Shown piece by piece: positions 58,762 through 64,000 of a stretch of 64,000 nt of DNA; the stretch's first letter is position 1; the number at the start of each line of letters is the position of its first letter. The notes below the pieces were generated by a model. It was given only the letters and a program-made list of their open reading frames with translations. It was not told the DNA's origin and did not search any database. Origin of the DNA: Watersipora subatra (Eukaryota > Bryozoa > Gymnolaemata > Cheilostomatida > Watersiporidae); contig NC_088711.1 of assembly GCF_963576615.1 (NCBI RefSeq), positions 1,240,001-1,304,000 of the forward strand, given 5' to 3'. The translations under genes and the position numbers were made by a program.

Positions 58762-59546
58762 ATGGCGGAAGGTGGAAGTAACAAAAATGTGGTTGGTGGA
58801 GGTTACTTCAGGCGATCAAGAAAGTGTGGGCCTAAGGATGTTGCTGGCAACTTGTCTATGGATCTGCAGCATGAGCCCGAATGGTCAAATGAAGAAGGTG
58901 ACGGGGAAGGAACATTTGCTTCTGATTATCAACAAGCGGAGCCTATGGAAGAAGGTAACGGTTATTCATGGATACAAAATTATGAACGACACTCATCACA
59001 AGTGGATAATTTTTACTGTAAAGTACGTGATTCTCTTACTAGAGCTGTCAGTAACTACAGACACCCATGACAAGTAAATAATTGTACCTGGATATATACC
59101 TATAAACACTGTGGATCATGCCCATTTGAAGGCGTTTTCACATTTTTATTTAAATTCAAAATTTAAGCATTTAACTTGAGCACACTATAATTGTCATGGA
59201 ATATATAGCTGGTGATATAGGTGATGATATACGTAGAAGATGATGAAGCTGATGATATAGGTGACAGTTTGGGTGCCAATGTAGGCGATGATATTAATGG
59301 CCCTAGCGGCGATAGTATGGGTGCAACATGAATAATGATATCGATATTCACACCGATATTAAGATCAGTTTATTTTATACACTAATAACAAAACTGATTC
59401 AACTCTACCGAAATTATTGAAAATTTGGCAGCAGCTTTATAAAAACATGAATACGGTTGGCAATTCACTCTGCCATTTAGCTACTGTAACACCAGTCACT
59501 TGTTTGAGTAATTTCAAAAAGAGAGACAGAGGGAGAGTGAGAGTGC

Positions 59547-59593
<47 letters not shown>

Positions 59594-60695
59594 TGAGAGA
59601 GAGGGAGAGTGTGAGAGAGTGTGAGAAATTGAGTGAGGAGTGGCTGGGTTAGAGAGTGAAAGAGTACAATCGTAAGTAAGTGAGGATGGGTGAGTAAGTG
59701 GGAGAGCAGAGAGTAAGGGAGAGACCATCATTTCTAACTGCTTGGCCAAGCTTTGGCTACCTTGAGCATCATGGTAATCCTCTATTTGCGCATGAATTTG
59801 CGAGTTGTAAAGATTAGCTGTAATTGTAAGTAAAAGGAAGACTCAAAACTCAGTACCAACAGTAGAGATGCTAGTAGAGCAGGTGATTTAGTAGTGTAAA
59901 GGAAGCCGGACGACCTCCTTTGCAGAGCATCACACCAATATCGATCCGCTACGCCGTTTTGGTCAAGATGTATATATGTATTTGTATAAATAGATATACA
60001 GCCATGCACATAGACATTTGAGGTGCAAGGATGCTCTGTTTTTGATCTGCATTCCTGCCTACTTATATACGTGTAGATGTTTCTTTCGACTAGGCTCCGC
60101 CCCTTCCATACGGCTCTCGGTCCGCAGCTTGGCCAAGCCGAGTCAAAAAGCCAGCCCAGGATACTTTACAGGCCCTACCATCGTATCTAGTACTGATCGT
60201 TGATGCAGTTGTTGGCATAACGAAGACACTCACCTCAAGACTGCATCACGTGTCTGATCTTTCTTTATAGATTCAGACTCAAAGCGGAGTCAATGGGATT
60301 ATCGTGTGAGGAACAGACTAGAAATAGCAGTAGAAGCGAATGAAGATTCTCTGTTGAATGCAATTCTGTACCAGATGCAAGACTTAACCCTGCAAGGTAT
60401 GAAGGATGAGATTTACAACTATGTAATGCGAAGACGAACAGAAGTGGAAAAAAGGCAGTTTACAGAATGGAAGGAGAAAAGAGGAGATCAAATGAGAGAT
60501 CATGATCTATTGCCGAAGATTGCCTACGCTCTCGGAAGACAAATTGTCATATGCGATGTAACAGAAAAGCGTTTACATTTCTTTCCCGTCAGCAACAAGC
60601 GAGTAACAGACCGCAGTATTGTAGTTAAGAAAGATAATGGTAACTTTACCGCCATGGCAACAAGATCTTACGGTACGTTTTCTAAGCTTGCCTAG
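58762..60695 (+). CDS. OTU-like domain protein, two exons, catalytic residues apparently missing (predicted)
   Basis: Exon 1 (58762-58954, phase 1) starts MAEGGSNKNVVGGG and ends in an acidic stretch at GAAG|GTAACG. Exon 2 (60271-60695) follows a TTTATAG acceptor and restores the frame (EED|SDSKRSQWDY). Total 205 aa. Exon 2 resembles an OTU domain: ANEDSLLNAILYQM aligns with the D-G-N-C-L-F-R-A-I catalytic motif, RDHDLLPKIAYALGRQIVIC with the G-D-H-x-x-L-x-A-I-A-x-x-L segment, and DNGNFTAMA with the final H-Y-x-x-V. In this reading Cys is replaced by Ser and His by Asn, so deubiquitinase activity is unlikely. Could be a real pseudo-enzyme gene or a transposon-derived remnant. The gene model rests on phase match and motif resemblance only. 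Confidence 0.5.
59212..59335. repeat. Imperfect GATGATATAGG repeat in the OTU-gene intron
   Basis: Degenerate repeats of GATGATATAGGTG-like units, about 120 bp. Confidence 0.6.
59518..59640. repeat. GA microsatellite in the OTU-gene intron
   Basis: GAGAGA and GTGAGAGA tract. Confidence 0.95.
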
Positions 60696-61517
60696 GAGCT
60701 TGTGCTATTACTGATAGTTTGAACTGACAAGTTCATGTTGGCTCAGATTGTCAGTTCAATGTAGAATGGAAGTTAGTGAGACAAAGTGTGATGACAGACT
60801 TATGATTGTGCTCAAATGTTCACAAAAAAATCTTTGGATTCATTTGCATTTTAATCTCAATTAACTTTGTGTTACAAAACGAAAAACTTTCGAATCGTCT
60901 TTGTGAAATTAAAGTTCTGAACCTGCTTTTATAAACATTCTGTTTATTATGTTTAGCCAATATGTGGGTGTTTTTAAAACCGAGGCTAGTTTTGTGCCAT
61001 CACTTGAGACCCATCGATCATAGAGGAGCAAAAGAAATTCTATTTTGTGCCCGTGACCATTTCAAAGAATTGAAAATATTGGGTAGTTATATAGGCTGTC
61101 GAAGGTAACAATTAGTTTTAATAATTGTGGCTTCGTCAAAGCTTATATATATGAAAAAATATTATCGAATAGGTTTTTTGAAGCAACAACCTTTTCATAT
61201 TTTGACATATTACTAAAATAAGTTGGAAGCTTTTTCTATGGTTTACCGTTTGACCAAAGATACATATTGTTACCATATATTAAAAGGCAATGAATGCGTA
61301 TTTCTGCAGCTACTAAAAAAAGAAAACGATAAAAAAAAAAATAGTCTGTCTATAACAGCACGTATATAGCCAAGACTATTTGTCAGATTTTGGCCACTAG
61401 CCAAAAATATATTTGGCAAGGAGCCAACTTCTGGCAGTTTTATTTGCGTTAGTGACATGAGTGGCAAATATTTAGGAATAAAGCTGGCCATGGCTTTTTT
61501 TCATGGTTCTGTTTATG
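60696..61517. other. Intergenic DNA, nothing recognised
   Basis: AT-rich. A short - strand frame at 61270-61491 matches nothing known. Confidence 0.45.
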
Positions 61518-61867
61518 TCGGTGATCACGACCATAGAGTTATCTCCCCCTAGAGTGATAACTACACGAGCGTTTCCGGTGCCAACAAGGAGCGTTTAGGC
61601 CACCCCTCTTTTTTGTGCTAGTCAGTCGTAGTGATTGACTAGTTCAATAACATCAGCCATAAGAAGGGTTAAACAAGGATCATGAATTTCCAGTTGAGAT
61701 AGTAATTAATGCTCATATTAAAGAAATGATGATTATAGTTTATTACTCTAATATGTGCTTATTATTTAAAGCAATTCAATACCTACCAGGGATTGCTAAA
61801 CATATTATGGAAATGTTTACTTTTTCATTTCCATAAACATAAATATTTCCATAATTTTAGGGGAATA

Positions 61868-62248
61868 GATATGGAAATTTTATTTTACAAGTATGGAATT
61901 GGTATGAAAATGAAAATAATATGGAAATGAATTATGGAAATGCTATGGAAATGGAAATAATATGGAAATGAAGGAGGGTAATGTTATGGAAATAATATGG
62001 AAATGAATTATGGAAATGGAATTAATATGGAAATGAATTATGGAAATGGAAATAATATGGAAATGGAAATAATATGGAAATGAATTATAGAAATGGAATT
62101 AATATGGAAATGAATTACGGAACTTTTATGGAAATGGAAATAATATGGAAATGAATTATGGAAATGGAAATAATATGGAAATGGAAATACTATGGAAATG
62201 AAGTAGGGAAATGGAATTACAATGGAAATGAATTATGGAAATGGAAAT
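61868..62248. repeat. TATGGAAATG-type minisatellite
   Basis: Irregular head-to-tail units built from ATGGAAATG, GAATT and AATAAT inside the left arm of the foldback element. Confidence 0.9.
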
Positions 62249-62423
62249 TGTGACATACACGTAATCCCTGATACCTACATGACTTGCCAAGGCACTGAAT
62301 AGATAGTGAGTGAAAGTGAAGGTAATGCAAGCAGTTACTCATAGATAAGATAGATAGTCATTCTGGGGTTGTATTACATTGGTGTGATGGGAAGCTAATC
62401 AACTGCCATCAACTATGAGCTGT

Positions 62424-63300
62424 ACTACCCGGTGTTGCCCGAGTAATAAAAAAGTATTTGAACAGAAAATTTATTGTTATATAACATTTACTATTCTAAC
62501 TTTTAAACTTCATATCATGAAAAAATATTTTTAAGCAGTTTAAATGAATTAAGAGGAAAAAGAAAACAACTCTAAAGGTTTGCAAGCTTTTTCAAACAAC
62601 TACAACTTTTAAATTTTAGATCATGAAAGAAATGTTTTGTTGAAATAAATTAGAAAAAAAAAAAAACTGTAAATGTGTTTAAATGTAAAATAATTAGCAA
62701 GTAATAGGTAAATATAATCTGTTTAGCTATGATTACAATGAAAAATTATTTAATAAATAAGGTAATAAAAAAGTCTATTTTATTTTTATATAATTATAGT
62801 TAGTAGAATTAAGTATAATTTATTTTTATTTAACATATAACAAAATTTACCACTTTAACTTTCAAACTACATATTATGAAAAGTGTTTTGTGTAATTGAA
62901 ATAAATGAGGAGACGAGAGAAAATAAAAACACCTGTAAATGTTTTCAAGCTTTTTCAAACAACTACCACTTTTAAACTTCATATCATGAAAGAAGTTTTT
63001 TGTTAAAATGAATTAAGAAGAAAAGTAAAACTGCAAATGTGTTTAAATGTAAAATAATTAGCAAGTAATGCTAAATATAATCTGTTTAGCTATGATTACA
63101 ATAAAAAATTATTGTAATCATAGCTAATTTTTATTACTTTATTTAATAAATAAAGTAATTCACAACTACTTTTTATTACTTTATTTAATAAATAAAGTAA
63201 TAAAAAGTCTATTTTATTTTTAAATAATTATAATTTAGTACAATTAAGTATAATTTATTTTTATCTAACATATAACAACATTTGCCACTCTAACTTTCAA
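62424..63300. repeat. Dispersed repeat with CCCGGTGTTGCCC motif, in the core of the foldback
   Basis: Starts TACCCGGTGTTGCCCGAGTA. The AT-rich body is repeated about 440 bp later (CATATCATGAAAGAA blocks) and resembles 35396-35600. A perfect 24-bp palindrome centred on ACTAGT lies at 63328-63351 just beyond. Confidence 0.5.
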
Positions 63301-64000
63301 ACTTTTTGCTTGCTTACATCAAGCAAAGATGTCCACTAACTAGTGGACATCTTTGCTTCAAGCTAGTCTATGTATTTGATTGATATGTATTAAAATCTAA
63401 TATTACATGCAAGGGCTGTTTGTGAACTGAGGTGTCAATGAGTCACTCTATCACCATACAATGTCAATACTTTCAGTTGATGGCAGTCGATTAGCTTCCC
63501 ATCACACCTATGTAATACAACCCCAGTATGACTATCTATCTTATCTATGAATAACCAATGATATACAGCCCCTCATGTGTGGGGGCTGTATATCATTAGA
63601 GTAACTGATTGCATTAACTCACTTACTTAACACCATCTATTCAGTGCCTTTGCAATGCATGTAAGTATTGAATTGCTTTAAATAATAAGCATATATTAGA
63701 GTAATAAACTATAATCATCATTTCTTTAATATGAGCAATAATTACTATCTTAACTGGAAATTCATGATCATTCTCATGGCTGACGCTATTGTTCTGTCGA
63801 TTACTACGATTGACTAGCACAAAAGAGGGGCGTGGCCTAAACGCTCCTTGTTGGCACCGGAAACGCTCGTGTTGTTGAATGCACAGTTATCACTCTAGGG
63901 GGAGATAACTCTATGATCACGACTGACTGATCCACAACAATCATGTGACATAGGACTTTCTTTTTACACATGGCTGATTGTCATTGGCTGCCATAAGGCA

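Larger units (their letters stand above)
61518..63924. repeat. Large foldback element with long inverted arms
   Basis: The left arm (about 61518-61790 and 62265-62420) and right arm (about 63465-63924) are inverted copies: for example GCGTTTCCGGTGCCAACAAG at 61569 and its inverse near 63850. The left arm is interrupted by an ATGGAAATGAATT-type array absent from the right arm. The centre holds the CCCGGTGTTGCCCGAG repeat and its AT-rich body in two diverged copies. No coding capacity seen. Confidence 0.8.

Overview
The window is nuclear DNA of an animal. Two conserved metazoan genes with GT-AG introns can be followed exon by exon: a SCYL2-type pseudokinase gene on the + strand (12979-30024) and a MOB1 kinase-activator gene on the - strand (30622-44698). 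They converge tail to tail, with about 0.6 kb between stop codons. The AT-rich background, the many TA- and TTAA-flanked DNA transposons, the LINE fragments and the abundant minisatellites suggest an invertebrate, probably a marine spiralian. That placement is inference.

Layout. 1-700: first coding exon and promoter of an unidentified - strand gene that leaves the window on the left. 1.9-2.9 kb: a foldback TTAA element. 4.39-10.6 kb: a 6.2-kb, indel-free 18-bp satellite. 10.7-12.5 kb: a 20-bp AT-rich satellite split by a TA-flanked transposon. 13.0-30.0 kb: SCYL2 in 16 coding exons; its introns hold several tandem arrays, a Mutator-like MITE, TA- and TTAA-type MITEs, a LINE tail and a SINE-like piece. 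30.6-44.7 kb: MOB1 in 4 coding exons; its introns hold TA-type elements, a deleted piggyBac element with an intact ORF, a TIR element carrying a HIRAN-like fragment, a hAT-like MITE and an 838-bp near-perfect palindrome. 46.5-49.25 kb: a decayed pogo/Tigger element. 50.3-53.3 kb: a collapsed LINE interrupted by a TA-flanked element. 56.5-57.7 kb: a 35-bp satellite. 58.8-60.7 kb: a predicted two-exon gene with an OTU-like domain that seems to lack both catalytic residues. 61.5-63.9 kb: a large foldback element.

Most unusual signal. Three SCYL2 splice junctions have themselves become tandem repeats. Exon 2's donor is present 15 times in a 42-bp array. Exon 8's donor lies in a 46-bp duplication. 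Exon 9's acceptor is present five times in a 48-bp array, with a sixth copy 3.7 kb upstream. In the 42- and 48-bp arrays the unit is a multiple of three and each unit carries an in-frame TAG at its splice site, so only the outermost site gives an open frame.

The two main genes are housekeeping or signalling genes: SCYL2 in clathrin/endosome trafficking, MOB1 in Hippo/LATS signalling. Nothing suggests they act together; they are simply neighbours with possibly overlapping 3' ends. No CRISPR array, rRNA or clear functional tRNA was seen.
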